From Meghimatium bilineatum (taxonomy: Eukaryota > Mollusca > Gastropoda > Stylommatophora > Philomycidae), in contig CM067317.1 in assembly GCA_034231615.1 (NCBI GenBank), positions 50,178,282-50,242,281 on the forward strand: DNA of 64,000 bases, in the 5' to 3' direction. The stretch's first letter is position 1. Each line of letters opens with the position of its first letter. The translations under genes and the position numbers were made by a program. Of the stretch, positions 1-12,316 are shown in pieces. The notes beneath the pieces are model-generated. The model searched no databases. It was not told the DNA's origin and worked only from the letters and a program-made list of their open reading frames with translations.

Positions 1-1290
1 GAAAAAACAGCATCTTAGAACTGAAGTAATTAATAAAATGGACTTTTCATTTCCACTTGCCAGGCCCAGGGCAAAACACAATTCTTAATTCCAACTTGGA
101 AATCTTCCCAGAATTAATTTTTTTAAAGCAGGCGTTAGGAAATAAAAATAAAAATGATAATAATAATAATATAAAAAAACGTATTCATATTGTACAACAT
201 GAAACCAACCTAGTATGTGAGAATGTGAATATACAAATGTGAGTAAAATAAATAATTTGTTTTTTTAAATTTCGACTGTGTTCATATTTCAAATTTGCAA
301 TGTAAACAGATCTGAAACAATATCGACAGTAAAGACATACGAGCAGAATAAAAACATGTCTTCATACATGATGTTTGATTTTCTTTCTGATGAATTTTGG
401 CAGTGTTGGTTTTGAATTGTACTCACAAAAATAACCTTTATAAGCAACACAAAATCCTCGATGGTAACGGAGACCGTGGGGGATCAGTGAAGATAAGCGG
501 AGGCATTAGTTTACTCCGCAGAACCCTCTCTAGCATGTGATTGGGAACCTAAAGTGTGAACGCTACCGTGACGCAATTCTACTGACCCCTTCCACCCTAG
601 AACTATCAAGCTATTGGACACAATGCAGTCCTAAATGATGATAATGCAAGACCACACTGTTCTTGTAAGTAAATATTTTCCTACAACAAGAGGGTGTCAA
701 TGCAACGGATTGCCATGCACACAGCCCTGATATGAATTCGGTATAGTATCTTTAGGGCGAGATCGGTCGACGAGTTAAAGCAACATCAGCGATCTCCTAC
801 AACTCTACACGAGCTGTTTCTGGTATTTTAGCACTACTAGCAGGCAGTGCCCCAATGTTGCATTCACAAGCTAATTTCCATGCGATATCAGTGCATTGAA
901 TGCATCGCAAATAATGCAAGACAAACACGGACCGACAATGTTAACCTTTGATATTATGTTAATTAATTTTAAATATGAGTATTGTGTTGATTGATGTGCT
1001 GTAATTTTACACACGTTAATGCTAGCGTCATAAAATATAGCGTTGGTTATTTTTTTCTCAGATGCATTTCAAGTTGTAAATGGTGACAAACAGAGCTGCG
1101 TGTTGAACCAACACTTTTCAGCATGGTGGTCACTGTCCTGCTCGTGGACTGTCTCCAGGGTTGTGAAAAATGATGGAATAACAATTAATATGGAATAACA
1201 TTAATTATATGACACATGGAGAGATTAAAATCTTATATTACTGCAAGTTTCCATCAACAAGAGATCATCAAGATCTCTAAAACGACTGTT
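1..1290. other. No gene seen; AT-rich intergenic or intronic DNA
   Basis: I see no coding signal, RNA gene or tandem repeat of note. The only open frames are short and low in complexity. Confidence 0.5.
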
Positions 1291-1294
1291 GCAT

Positions 1295-1985
1295 TCAGCA
1301 TACTATGCCATAATATGTGGCAACGGAAGGGCATTAGCCTCGCCACGAAATTAAAAGTCTATCGCGCCATTGCGCTCACGCTTGTGAGACCTGAAAAGTG
1401 TGCAGCAGACACGCCAGAGTGTTCAGTCACTTTCACGCATGCTGTATCCATAAACTTCTCATGATAAATTGGCAAGATAAAAGTATCTGATACGGAAGTC
1501 CTCACTAGAACCAATATCCCAAGGATTGATACAATACTGAAGTTCTCACTAGAGGCAATATCCCAAGCATTGATACAATACTGGAGTCCTCACTAGAACC
1601 AGTATCCCAAGCATTGACAAAATAATGAAGTTCTCACTAGAGGCAATATCCCAAGAAATCACAAAAAATACTTTGCTGAAAAAGCTTCAAATGAGATCGG
1701 CCGGACATATGCGCATTCTTGATAAATCGCTCCCAAAACAACTTATGTATGGTGAGCTTCCCAAGGGAAAACGATTGACCCGTGCACAGAAGAAACTATT
1801 CAAGTACTTTCTCAGTCTCTCTAAAGAGTTTCAACAACGACGCCACAATGGCAAATATACAGATCGAACATACAGATCAAATACGCAGACACCAAATTCT
1901 GATCTAAGTGTGTCACATTTAGCAGAGAATGTTATTGCAGGATTGCGTTTTTCAGTCATCACCGTACACACCAGAGAGATGTAAC
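1295..1985 (+). pseudogene. Non-LTR retrotransposon reverse transcriptase C-terminal relic (family I)
   Basis: The translation first gives WQRKGISLATKLKVYRAIAL, which matches the post-RT thumb segment of non-LTR polymerases, where the usual reading is STKLKVYRA followed by an alanine or proline-rich stretch. It then reads SDTEVLTRTNIPRIDTIL, followed in another frame by AGHMRILDKSLPKQLMYGEL and KGKRLTRAQKK, the usual C-terminal tail (GHV.RM, R.PKQL.YGEL, GKR..G..KKR). The pieces sit in different frames and are separated by stops at about 1462. A four-copy 44-bp tandem repeat interrupts them. It is a dead fragment with no endonuclease or catalytic YADD box in view. Confidence 0.7.
1494..1660. 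repeat. 44-bp minisatellite inside the family I retroelement relic, about 4 copies
   Basis: The string CTCACTAGA starts at 1501, 1545, 1589 and 1633, exactly 44 bp apart. Units alternate between two variants (GAACC and GAGGC after CTCACTA), so the larger period is 88 bp. The first unit is the retroelement codons for EVLTRTNIPRIDTI, so the array arose by duplication of a coding segment. As 44 is not a multiple of three, it breaks the frame. Confidence 0.85.
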
Positions 1986-2290
1986 TGCGCAAGTTTGAAA
2001 CTGCTATCATCGGCTGCGTTGAACGGCTATGTGATTATTGCAACTACAATAATAAGCTTATAATAAGTTTCTCATGTTGGATTTTGAAATGCTGCTCTGT
2101 TGTGTTTTTTTATATTGTTTTTTTTTCATTATGGAAGGGGTTAAGTGAAATGAACAAAAAATTACAACATTTTGTAATAGAAATATACATGTATAAGACA
2201 TAGCAACAACAGTACGGATACGCTGGTTACGCTAGTGGTGCTGATTCTCAATAGTCTATTGATGATATTATTATGTGTAAGAAACACATG
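1986..2290. other. No gene seen
   Basis: AT-rich sequence with T runs near 2105-2130 and nothing I can assign. Confidence 0.4.
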
Positions 2291-2291
2291 G

Positions 2292-2292
<1 letters not shown>

Positions 2293-2376
<84 letters not shown>
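2293..2376. repeat. (TA)n microsatellite, about 42 dinucleotides
   Basis: Uninterrupted alternating TA, followed by a short CACACA run. The apparent reading frame over it on the minus strand is a tyrosine-isoleucine artefact. Confidence 0.98.
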
Positions 2377-2384
<8 letters not shown>

Positions 2385-3504
2385 AAATAGTCAGTCTTTA
2401 TGTGGCCACATGTTGCAGAAGTAACGATTGAAATATAACCAAAAAATGCGATATATCCTGATTTATCTTTGAACTGGCATGCCTGCATTAAAAGATTCCC
2501 TGTTTCTCTGGCACAATGTCGCCCACGGACATTCATCTTAATCACGGCTTTCAGACTTGTTCACTCTTAAGTGTGTCCCAGTCAATTACTCTGTAGTTGG
2601 GTTTTTATCAAACTTTTTAGTTTTTGTCTTTTAAAGAGAATGTCCTTTCTTCTGACAGCGCGTTCTGATCCCATATTCTACTCTCCCCTTTCCATTTGTT
2701 CATTATACATCGAATGACCAAGTTGTCAGACATCCGGTCTATCCTTTAATGGATGGCACTACTATCGTTGAGTCTTCCGCTAATAGCCATATGTTTCTTA
2801 CAAGGAATTATCTCATCAGAAGTAGACGATCGAGCACCATCACCACTAACGGCACCAGCGTATCTGTACTGTTTTTGTGATATCTTATTTGAAGGAATTC
2901 TTGTTTGGTTGGTTGGTTGCTGATCCAGCGGCCCATCATCATCATCACAATCAAACCCATACTAACTGGTGCCAATTTAGAAATATCCACATATAAATCA
3001 CGCCGAGCCTATCTAATTCTCAGTTCCTTGTTTGAGTGCAGAGAAACTTAATTCTGTTCAGTCTTTAATATTATTAATCCATATTTTCCTTTGGCATCCT
3101 CTTATTCTCTCAGTCTCAACTGTCCGCCCCAGTGCACTCTCGGAAAGGGAAACATGCCTCATTACGTGCTCGAAACCACATGAATTTGTGACGTTTCCCA
3201 AAGGGTTCATATGATTTGGTCCAAAATCTAAACTGGACTAATCTGTTATAATTTTTAAATAAAGATCTCTAAATGTGTAAACAGACGAATAATTTTATCG
3301 ATGGCTTAGAAGTTCTATTCTTAAAATACTCATGTGTGCGTCTGTGGCTGTGACGATAGAGACGCAATCCAGCACACACAAAAATCAAGCATACGTGACC
3401 GGCGGGTAGGTACAGAATCTAGTACGGCTGGCTGACTATACTATCGATATGGTTTCAGAAGTCAACCGTTCAGCAAAAGTGACAAAAATACCGAACGTAT
3501 AAGT
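2377..3504. other. No gene seen
   Basis: Unremarkable sequence with a short ATC run at 2936-2950. Short open frames on both strands have no recognisable content. Confidence 0.4.
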
Positions 3505-3652
3505 AATTAAAGCCAAAGTCAGAGGTGTCGGGCCTTTCACGCAAATAAAACGGTGACACGGCGCATTTCTGGACTACATCCTGCTGGAAATCTTGTAAGA
3601 CCATTGTCCTGCTATAAGAAAACAAACTGTGAGAGTTTGAGAACGAACGAAA
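3505..3652 (+). repeat. Degenerate 3' half of the interspersed repeat R270
   Basis: It contains TCTGGACTACATCCTGCT near 3570 and GAGAGTTTGAGAACGAACGA near 3630, which match the 3' half of the about 270-bp repeat best seen at 52783-53047. The intervening bases are diverged. Confidence 0.6.
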
Positions 3653-3892
3653 CAAAAAAATAGATACGGATAACAGATATTTATCTAAATATTCATTGTT
3701 TTACCATTGTCTTTCCTCCGAACACGTTTCTCAAATTTTCTCTCATAGTTTCTATGAAGACAATCTATGAATGTGTATATTGACAGACTCAAATCATGAC
3801 TATTATCATCCGATGTGCCAACAGGCATAGGTGATGTCATTGTGAATCTCCACAAACGTATGAAAACTACACATTTTGATATTACAAAGTTC

Positions 3893-5122
3893 ATCAATCT
3901 AGTATGTAAGCTCATCAATCTAATATGTAAGCTCACCAATCTAGTATGTAAGCTCATCAATCTAGTATGTAAGCTCACCAATCTAGTATGAAAGCTCACT
4001 AATCTAGTATGTAAACTCACCAATCTAGTATGTAAGCTCACAAATCTAGCATGTAAGCTCACAAATCTAGCATGTAAGCTCACCAATCTAGTATGTAAGC
4101 TCATCAATCTAGTATGTAAACTCACCAATCTAGTATGTAAGCTCACAAATCTAGCATGTAAGCTCACCAATCTAGTATGTAAGCTCACCAATCTAGTATG
4201 TAAGCTCACAAATCTAGTATATAAGCTCACAAATCTAGTATTTAAGCTCATCAATCTAGTATGTAAGCTCATCAATCTAGTATGTAAGCTCACCAATATA
4301 GTATGTAAGCTCACCAATCTAGTATGTAAGCTCACCAATCTAGTATGTAAGCTCATAAATCTAGTATGTAAGCTCACCAATATAGTATGTAAGCTCACTA
4401 ATCTAGTATGTAAGCTCATAAATCTAGTATTTAAGCTCATAAATCTAGTATGTAAGCTCATCAATCTAGTATATAAGCTCATCAATCTAGCATGTAAGCT
4501 CACCAATATAGTATGTAAGCTCACCAATCTAGTATGTAAGCTCATAAATCTAGTATGTAAGCTCATCAATCTAGTATATAAGCTCATCAGTCTAGTATGT
4601 AAGCTCACCAATATAGTATGTAAGCTCATAAATCTAGTATGTAAGCTCATCAATCTAGTATATAAGCTCATCAATCTAGCATGTAAGCTCACCAATATAG
4701 TATGTAAGCTCACCAATCTAGTATGTAAGCTCATAAATCTAGTATGTAAGCTCATCAATCTAGTATATAAGCTCATCAATCTAGTATGTAAGCTCACCAA
4801 TATAGTATGTAAGCTCACCAATCTAGTATGTAAGCTCACCAATATAGTATGTAAGCTCACCAATCTAGTATGTAAGCTCACCAATCTAGTATGTAAGCTC
4901 ACCAATATAGTATGTAAGCTCACCAATCTAGTATGTAAGCTCATAAATCTAGTATGTAAGCTCATCAATCTAGTATATAAGCTCATCAATCTAGTATGTA
5001 AGCTCACCAATATAGTATGTAAGCTCATCAATCTAGTATGTAAGCTCACCAATATAGTATGTAAGCTCACCAATATAGTATGTAAGCTCACCAACCTAGT
5101 ATGTAAGCTCACCAATCTAGTT
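3893..5122. repeat. 21-bp minisatellite, about 58 copies
   Basis: The unit is close to ATCTAGTATGTAAGCTCACC plus one A. Variants differ at a few positions (CACC, CATC, CATA, CACA; CTAG or ATAG; TATG, CATG or TATA). The diagnostic ATATAAGCTC variant starts at 4471, 4576, 4660, 4765 and 4975, giving spacings of 105, 84, 105 and 210, all multiples of 21, so blocks of about five units have been re-amplified together. On the minus strand this reads as an open frame of heptads of the type VSLHTRL. I treat that as a consequence of the period being divisible by three, not as a protein. Confidence 0.95.
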
Positions 5123-5934
5123 TCACAGTCATAGTCATGCTTTGTCTCGTGGAGAATAAATGTTTTCCTGCTGTCAGAATGTACTCCAAAACGTTAATCT
5201 TCTTTTAAAATACCTGTAGAATATTATTTCCTCTTCCTCGCTGAAGTCTCGGTTGCCCAGTAGCTTGTACACTCAGATAATCGCCCATGTTTACCGAGGT
5301 CTATCCCGATTGATGTTTGATAATTTTATTTTCAACCTCAAATTTCTCCCTGACCGATTAAGCGTTTGGAAGTAGGTACCAAGCCAATTTTAGAAAATAA
5401 GACAGTCAAAGTGGTACCAACACAATAACCACTAGCGAGAGTGTTGACACTATCACATCTAGCAAGATTCACAGAAAAGTAACGGGCGTAAAACTGGAAA
5501 TACCCAGACACAATTATGTGAAATGGGAATTTACATTGTGTCTTCGATATACATCGAGTGGGCAATATACTGTACGCGGGTCAATTCAGGCCCGCTACGT
5601 CAATTTCTCTGTCCTAGTATGCTGATTTCAAATTATTATATGTACTTGTGCCTGAACTCGCAAAATATCAAAGTACAAGCTATCGCGGTCAAGTAGTAAA
5701 TTATCAGAGATAATGAGGAAATATATGTCAAACTTTTGATGTTAGGAGTTGAAAACACTGTTCAGAACAATGCTAAACAGTGATGAGGAGAAAATAAATG
5801 TCCCCCGTAGTTCGCGTGCGTGAGTGTGTGTGTTATGGCAATGTGCTATTTGAGTTGACACAAGAAAGATTGAAGGCAATGTAAGTCAACAAAATTGAGT
5901 GAAGAAAATATACATGGCGAAAATGTGAGAGAGA
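5123..5934. other. No gene seen
   Basis: Mixed sequence between two minisatellites. A short stretch near 5636-5715 loosely resembles 11415-11490, suggesting an old interspersed repeat. Confidence 0.35.
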
Positions 5935-6316
5935 AGAAAATATGAGGGAGAAGAAAATGTAAGGGAGAAGAAAATGTGAGGGAGAAGAAAATGTAAGGGA
6001 GAAGAAAATGTGAGGGAGAAGAAAATGTAAGGGAGAAGAAAATGTGAGGGAGAAGAAAAGTAAGGCAGAAGAAAAGTAAGGGAGAAGAAAATGTGAGGGA
6101 GAAGAACATGTAAAGGAGAAGAAAATGTAAGGGAGAAGAAAATGTGAGGGAGAAGAAAATGTAAGGGTGAAGAAAATGTAAGGGAGAAGAAAATGTGAGG
6201 GAGAAGAAAATGTAAGGGAGAAGAAAATGTGAGGGAGAAGAAAATGTAAGGGAGAAGAAAATGTAAGGGAGAAGAAAATGTGAGGGAGAAGAAAATGTAA
6301 GGGAGAAGAAAATGTG
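5935..6316. repeat. 17-bp purine-rich minisatellite, about 22 copies
   Basis: The unit is GGGAGAAGAAAATGTGA, with a GTGA/GTAA alternation in many neighbours, giving a 34-bp superperiod. The plus strand is almost entirely purine in its core. The two overlapping minus-strand frames rich in FSSPSHFLLPY-type repeats are artefacts of the array. Confidence 0.95.
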
Positions 6317-7138
6317 AGAGTGAAAAAAATTAAAATGGTTGAACACAACGTCACCTTTTCTGTTGTACGCGCGCACTCCCGCACATACTCACGCACGCAT
6401 CGTTCATATTACCCATAAGCCATATCCGATATCGCTTTCTCATCATTTTCTGAGAAGTCACAAACAAAAAATCAATTTCTCTTAGCAACTAGATATCCCT
6501 TGAAGAACTGCCTCTTTATAGTATTATTCCAGTACCCCAAAAAAATATGTGTGTATGACAATACCTTTCTCCGGGGCCGTAGAGACGTCGGGGAGTATGT
6601 TAGTTGGAGGGAGGGGTTATCTAAAAATAAAAAGTAGTGTCCTTGTTTTCGTGGGCAATTCCTACTTTTCGTGAGATTTTTGGTGACCATTTAAACTAGA
6701 AATACAAATTTGGGTGAGAGGTGTGTTTTACCGCGTTTTCTGCTTTATTCCTAGTACAAATGTTATGTTCTGATCTCCTAAGGGTCAACCATTCAGCTGC
6801 ACGAACAAATCAGCGGGCTTGCCTTTCTCTCCTGTATAATTATATTTGTAAAAGGAAACATAATCAATAGAGGTAACTATAGAATAATGCTGTAATTTTT
6901 TTGTCAGAAAATATGGAACACAAATCGAGGGGAAGAAAAACAATGAGCTGATGATAAACTTTATTGCGCAATTACGCAAGGATCAGAATTCAGACGGCTG
7001 CTGATCCCAAGAAAGCCGTTTGGATCAGGACACAAAGGAAAAATAATACCACACCACTTTATTGTCAGTGATCGAGATTTATAACATGATAGTGACAAGG
7101 TACAGTAGAGTGGAACAAAAATCTCTGGATATGTGCTA
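6317..7138. other. No gene seen
   Basis: No coding or RNA signal that I can support. Confidence 0.4.
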
Positions 7139-7418
7139 TCAGACTGTCTTCGTGATACATAGCATAATACAATGATGATATATGATCACTTGTTTCTACC
7201 ATTTGTTCTCAGACTGTCTTCGTGATACATAGCATGATACAATGAGGATATATGATCACTTGTTTCTACCACTTGTTCTCAGACTGTCTTCGTGATACAT
7301 AGCATGATACAATGAGGATATATGATCACTTGTTTCTACCACTTGTTCTCAGACTGTCTTCGTGATACATAGCATGATACAATGAGGATATATGATCACT
7401 TGTTTCTACCACTTCTAT
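7139..7418. repeat. 70-bp tandem repeat, 4 copies
   Basis: AGACTGTCTTCGTGATACAT starts at 7141, 7211, 7281 and 7351, exactly 70 bp apart. The last three copies are nearly identical; the first differs at a few bases. Confidence 0.97.
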
Positions 7419-8180
7419 TTGGACTACTTATCCTAATGATGATGATCAGGGGTAGTGGGGAGGCTTGATCACTCAATTTTATTACCACTAGATGATGATG
7501 ATGATGATGAAGTAACGACGTTAGCTGTGACCTGGTAGCTCTTGGCATCCCACAGCCTTTCTGACAAAAGTACAGGGCCTCATCAGTTAAGCAACCGAGG
7601 CATCGTGACACCTAGAACTTGTATACGGTTTGTTGTCTCACGTGCATGGTTGTGTTACGTTTTTTTTTATGTATGCATGTTTAGTCTCCAAAGGGAGCCA
7701 TTCCAATATAGCAGTATCCAAGGATCATCACGTCCTGCCAGGAGTGTAGCTAACACGTCTGGACAAACTAGTTTAGCATTATTTCCTCTAATCTGTTTAT
7801 CCATCGGCAGTGATGGCACAACATGTCCTATATGCTGCGCTGCTTCAGCTATAAAACCACAGTCAGATTTTCCCACTACCACGGACATATCAATCTATGA
7901 ACAATATGACATCATTATCTGAGTTATCAACAATCTCTTGATGAAATTCAAGGTCTTCTATTCCACTGTCTCACTCTCTATATTCTATTTTTTTTCATGG
8001 GTATTTATGCAACTTCTATTTTCGTACCATACAACAAATACGTTCCTGTCACTTAGCAAAAATGTAACTTATCCCCAATAAACTAAATCATTCCCTGTTC
8101 CAAGCTATTGAGACATAGTGTGAAAACCGGTTAGGTCCATGATTTTCCTGACAAACGGCATCCGAGGGATAATATGGTCA
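7419..8180. other. No confirmed gene; short GAT microsatellite and an unassigned open frame
   Basis: A (GAT)n tract lies at 7487-7511 and a weaker one at 7434-7448. Between 7667 and 7888 both strands are open for about 70 codons. The minus frame contains GNNAKLVCPDVLATLLAGRD, which I cannot assign to a family. It lacks splice or start signals I trust, so I leave it unannotated. Confidence 0.35.
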
Positions 8181-8252
8181 TCATCAAGTCTGCCGTCTTT
8201 ACTTTCCCATATCTGGTTCTCATTTGCCAAGCAAGGACGACCTATGAGTTAG

Positions 8253-8918
8253 TCAGTCAGTTCCTCTTTTGCCAAGTTTGACACATAGGGCGGATGTCAT
8301 AGTTCTCCATGCCTGTCGGTCAGTTGCCAAGGATTGCAGGTCCTGTGCTTTTATGCCTGTTGATTTTAATTCATTCATAAATCTTCTTCTGAGCGTTGTT
8401 TTTGATCTTCCCTGTTTTCTTTTCCCGTCTGGTGTCCACATGCAGGCTTGTCGTGGAATTCTGTCTTCCTTCATTCTAAGTATATGGCCGATGTATGTCC
8501 AGGGGCGTTTTCTGATGATGTTAGTCGCATATTCTTGTTTTGTCTCCTCTCTTAGTATGTCGTTTGATTTGAAGTCTTTCCAATGAGTATTTGTGATTTC
8601 TCTGAGGCATCTATTCTCGAAGGAAACTAACTTCCTATCTATTATTGCGGTAGATTTCCAACTTTCACATCCATATGACAATGATGGAATCACACTTGCA
8701 TTGAAAAGTCGCAGTTTGATGTGTTTACTTGCGATCTTTGATCTCCAGATGTTTGAGAGTTTGTTAAAGGCGCTGGAGGCGAGAGCGATTCGAGTCTTGA
8801 TTTCTGAGTTGGTATCCCCGTCTCCTGTTATCTTGCTTCCCAAATATATGAAATTTGAAACGCTGTCTAGTATATTATCATCTAGTTTAATTGATTCTGT
8901 CAGGCCGGTAAAGTTCAT
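8253..8918 (-). pseudogene. Non-LTR retrotransposon reverse transcriptase, C-terminal third (family J)
   Basis: This is an open frame of about 220 codons with the linker after the RT fingers and palm. It has FIYLGSKITGDG, then EIKTRIALASSAF, PSLSYGCESW and FENRCLREITNTHW. The tail follows with IGHILRMKEDRIPRQACMW, GKRKQGRSKTTLRR and a final AWRTMTSALC. These blocks are the standard C-terminal region of LINE polymerases, whose role is target-primed reverse transcription. The catalytic YADD box and endonuclease are absent, so this is a 5'-truncated copy. It is one of the longest uninterrupted relics here and therefore probably fairly young. The family assignment (RTE-like versus another clade) is open. 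Confidence 0.8.
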
Positions 8919-8938
8919 GATTTTTCTGTTTGACCTAT

Positions 8939-9152
8939 GAGTAGGTAATTAAAAAATATTTCTAGTCGAATTGGAAAAATGAACCTTGGATCACACGAAC
9001 AGGAAGTTAGTTTACTAAGAAATGAGTTACCGTTCCGAGTAATAGATTACTATTACTGAGTAATAGATACTTAGAAAAACAAAATTTGTCAGTTTTACAG
9101 TGCAAAAACAGACTCAGTTTTATTTCCGTAAGTACTTAATGGATATAACCGA
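8939..9152. other. No gene seen
   Basis: AT-rich spacer containing repeated GAGTAATAGA words near 9035-9065. Confidence 0.4.
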
Positions 9153-9344
9153 ATGAGATTAGGGTACAAAGCCAGAGGAAGACCACGGAAAAGATGGAAA
9201 GAAAAAGTAAGAGACATCTTGAACAAACACGGTCATAGCATAGCCGAGGCCACACATCTGGCATTGGAACACAAGCTCGAGCTCAAATCACCCCTACGCT
9301 TAACGGCACGAGTGGATAACAAACCACCTGGGGAAAGACAATAG
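9153..9344 (+). pseudogene. Retrotransposon C-terminal tail fragment
   Basis: The frame reads ARGRPRKRWKEKVRDILNKH, which resembles the last helix-rich tail of non-LTR polymerases (GRPRKRW followed by an amphipathic segment). Nothing upstream extends it, so it is a small orphan piece. Confidence 0.5.
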
Positions 9345-9544
9345 ACTTAATGGATACACAGTTTTACTGCGTTCAGAACAACAATCACTCTCACATCGTC
9401 TCTGCAAATCCAAGTGTGAGGAATTCATAGCGACTTAAAACAAACCGCTCTATACATGATCTGCATAGAGACTGATCGCAGAAAAAAATGCAGTCTTATT
9501 ATCTATTATAACTTGTCCCTCGACAAAACTTCTGATGTATTGTG

Positions 9545-10430
9545 TTACTCAGAAAAACTGTCCAATACATGTTGCCTAGCACTCAACAAAACTGTCCAAT
9601 AGATGTTGCCTAGCACTCAACAAAACTGTCCAATACATGTTCCTTAGCACTCAATAAAACTGTCCAATACATGTTGCTTAGCACTCAATAAAACTGTCCA
9701 ATACATGTTGCTTAGCACTCAATAAAACTGTCCAATACATGTTCCTTAGCACTCAATAAAACTGTCCAATACATGTTGCTTAGCACTCAATAAAACTGTC
9801 CAATACATGTTGCTTAGCACTCAATAAAACTGTCCAATACATGTTCCTTAGCACTCAATAAAACTGTCCAATACATGTTGCTTAGCACTCAACAAAACTG
9901 TCGAATACATGTTGCTTAGCACTCAACAAAAACTATCAAATTAATGTATCCATCTTAGCACACAACAAAAACTGTCAAATTATATCATAGCACACACAAA
10001 AACTGTCCAATTACATCATAGCACACAACAAAACTGTACAATTCTATCATAGCACACACAAAATACTCTCCGATTCTATCATAGTACACAACAAAACTGT
10101 ACAATTCTTTCATAGCACACACAAAACTGTCCATCCAATTCTATCATAGCACACACAAGCTCTCCAATTCTATAATAGTACACAACAAAACTGTCCAATT
10201 CTATCATAGCACACACAAAACCGTTCAATTCTATCACAGCACAGACACAAACTGTCCAATTCTATCATAGCACACAACAAAACTGTCCAATTCATGTATC
10301 TTATCACTCAACAAAAGTTGTCAAATTCATGTAACCATCTAAACACACACAAAAACTGTCAAATTCACGTACGTATCTTGTCACTCAACAAAACTATACA
10401 AATCGTGCATTTTACCACTCAACAAATTTC
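9545..10430. repeat. 34-bp minisatellite with a diverged downstream half
   Basis: From 9545 to about 9945, units of AACTGTCCAATACATGTTGC followed by TTAGCACTCAATAA recur every 34 bp (about 12 copies, GTTGC/GTTCC variants). From 9946 to 10430 the same words recur with variable spacing (ACTGTCCAATT, CATAGCACACAACAAA), so the array has decayed or grown from a different founder at that end. Confidence 0.9.
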
Positions 10431-11690
10431 ATATTTCCTGACCAGCAGCCTATAACAAGCGCCAACTGTGTACCCAACACATGTATTCGTTGTGTGATTA
10501 GTGACCACCAGAGCGAATTCCCCAACAGGTCTGATCGATATTATATCGCTTGAACGGAAACGAGTATCAATTTACCCTGGACAAAGCAATCGGATGAGCC
10601 CTGGTCTATTACTGTGCCCATGTCTAAACAATCACACTCTAGGAAGTGTATTTCTGCCACAAACAGATTTGATGTGTGCTACAATACAGAATATTAATAA
10701 ATAATAAACCATAGTTAAGATGACATTTGTCGAGTCATTTTTTAAGGACCCAGTGATAATTTTTTAAGGACAGAAAAGGATCCATGCACTGATGAGAATG
10801 TCAAAAATGATTCAACGGAGGAGGTAACATTTTATGCCTACTCCTGCCCATTCCACAGAACTCTCTGTTTAGAAAAAGTTTTCCGTTGCATTACAAGGGC
10901 GCCCTGCAGTTACCTAGCATTACTCCGTTCCTCTCAAAACAGTATCACTATTTCTGCCGAGAGTATAGCCAAGAGTTCGTAACTCTGACGCTCTAGTGAT
11001 AATATCCAGGTTTTTCCTAAAATTCACTTGTTAATAAAACAACGCAGCCTGATTTATAATCCCAGACTAGGAGAATAAAATGCAAACGAGTTAAACTTCA
11101 TCATGGAGATTTCTTATGTCATTCATACAGAATTTAAAACTGTGAAGTTCCCCTCAGTTTCTTGCCGTGAACAAGCTGGCAACCTAAGAATGTGTCGTCC
11201 ATGCATTGTTTTTTCCTTCTAAGGAGATTGATGTCACTTGGGTTTAAGGATGCCATATGTTTTGTAGACTTTACTTCTGTTCCTGTGTTCCATATAAGCG
11301 CGGCTTTTCAGACATACCTCATAATTTGCTGTTTTAATTATTTTCTTTCTTAGAGAAGTAATTCTCAAAATACGAACGTCTATAGCTGTTTATTGCCCCT
11401 CCCCAGATTACTCTAATTATTACATGCACTTGCCTCTGAGCTCACAATATAACAAATAGGCTGTCTCAGTCACGCTGTAAACATCACATTAAATAGTGAT
11501 AAATACGTTATCACTAATTTGATTACGTTATTAAAACTTTGAACTCGTTTGTTGTTTTGTGCAGTAAACATAGCCTCTATTTTTCTTAGATTTCTTCATC
11601 TGTTCACAAGTCGCTTGTCGCAGACGTTAATACGTAGTGTATGTAATTGGAGTGTTCAGAATTAAAAAGAAACATGTGGAGACAGTATCA
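10431..11690. other. No gene seen; carries one dispersed repeat
   Basis: No coding signal. The segment 11535-11632 (TTGTTGTTTTGTGCAGTAAA and what follows) is repeated in the same orientation at 13925-14025, so an old interspersed element is present at both places. Confidence 0.4.
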
Positions 11691-12002
11691 GTCAGCGGCA
11701 TTTCGTGATTATAGTATAGGAGGTGGCAAAAGATTTGACTTTCATCGGAATAACTCTTTTGATCAAAGGACTAAAAGAAAAGATAGCTCTTCGGATCTTC
11801 CATTTTCTGGGTACAACATATAGCCCAACCATTGTAGCACACACCTGAACATATGGCCCAACCAGCGTAGGACATACCTGAATGTGACCAGCCACCGAGA
11901 AAGATTGCCAACACCGAGTTTAGCCGGTTCTTGCTAATATTGGTTATGTGAATGATCATGGCATACAAGAGAAACAATAATTTTTAAAAATATATACACA
12001 AT
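11691..12002. other. No gene seen; short local duplication
   Basis: Around 11817-11890 a segment of about 36 bp with AGCCCAACCA and GTAGCACACACCTGAA is loosely duplicated. Confidence 0.35.
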
Positions 12003-12124
12003 AAGCGTCAATTGTGCGAACGTCAATTTCCGAAACCTCATTTATCACAAATCAATTATCCGAACGATTCAGTGTAACGAACCGACCATGCCTCAATTAG
12101 TTCGGATAATTGGCGTTTGACTGC
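12003..12124. mobile_element. Pogo/Tigger-like terminal inverted repeat remnant (MITE)
   Basis: The right edge reads TTCGGATAATTGGCGTTTGACTG and, on the complement, resembles the CAGTCAAAC...TTATCCGAA ends of pogo-group Tc1/mariner elements. AATTATCCGAAC inside the element at 12055-12066 is inverted relative to it, and the left side carries the related words GCGTCAATT and ACGTCAATTTCCGAA. No transposase is present. Assignment rests on terminal sequence only. Confidence 0.45.
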
Positions 12125-12316
12125 ACATAGCCATATTAAGAAAGTTTTAGCAACTCATGACACAAGAACTTTTAGTCAATAGCTGTTCCATAGAAAGGTA
12201 TGACATTCAAGACAATTGCTGCTGGAAAGACACAAATATAGATCGTTTGATCAAGAATAAGGCAATATACCGCAGTGCACATACTTCTGCCTGGCAAGTG
12301 TTCTGGAACGGGGTCA

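Noticed and set aside
3685..5115. 476-residue minus-strand frame of VSLHTRL heptads
   Set aside because: It coincides with the 21-bp minisatellite; a period divisible by three makes stop-free frames trivially, and the unique tail has no recognisable domain.
5833..6396. Two overlapping 176-187 residue minus-strand frames
   Set aside because: Both are translations of the 17-bp purine-rich array in different frames.
7667..7888. 73-residue minus-strand frame containing ILLYWNGSLW
   Set aside because: I checked it as a possible laminin-G exon because of the LLYxNG string, but the rest does not fit, splice sites are lacking and the other strand is equally open.
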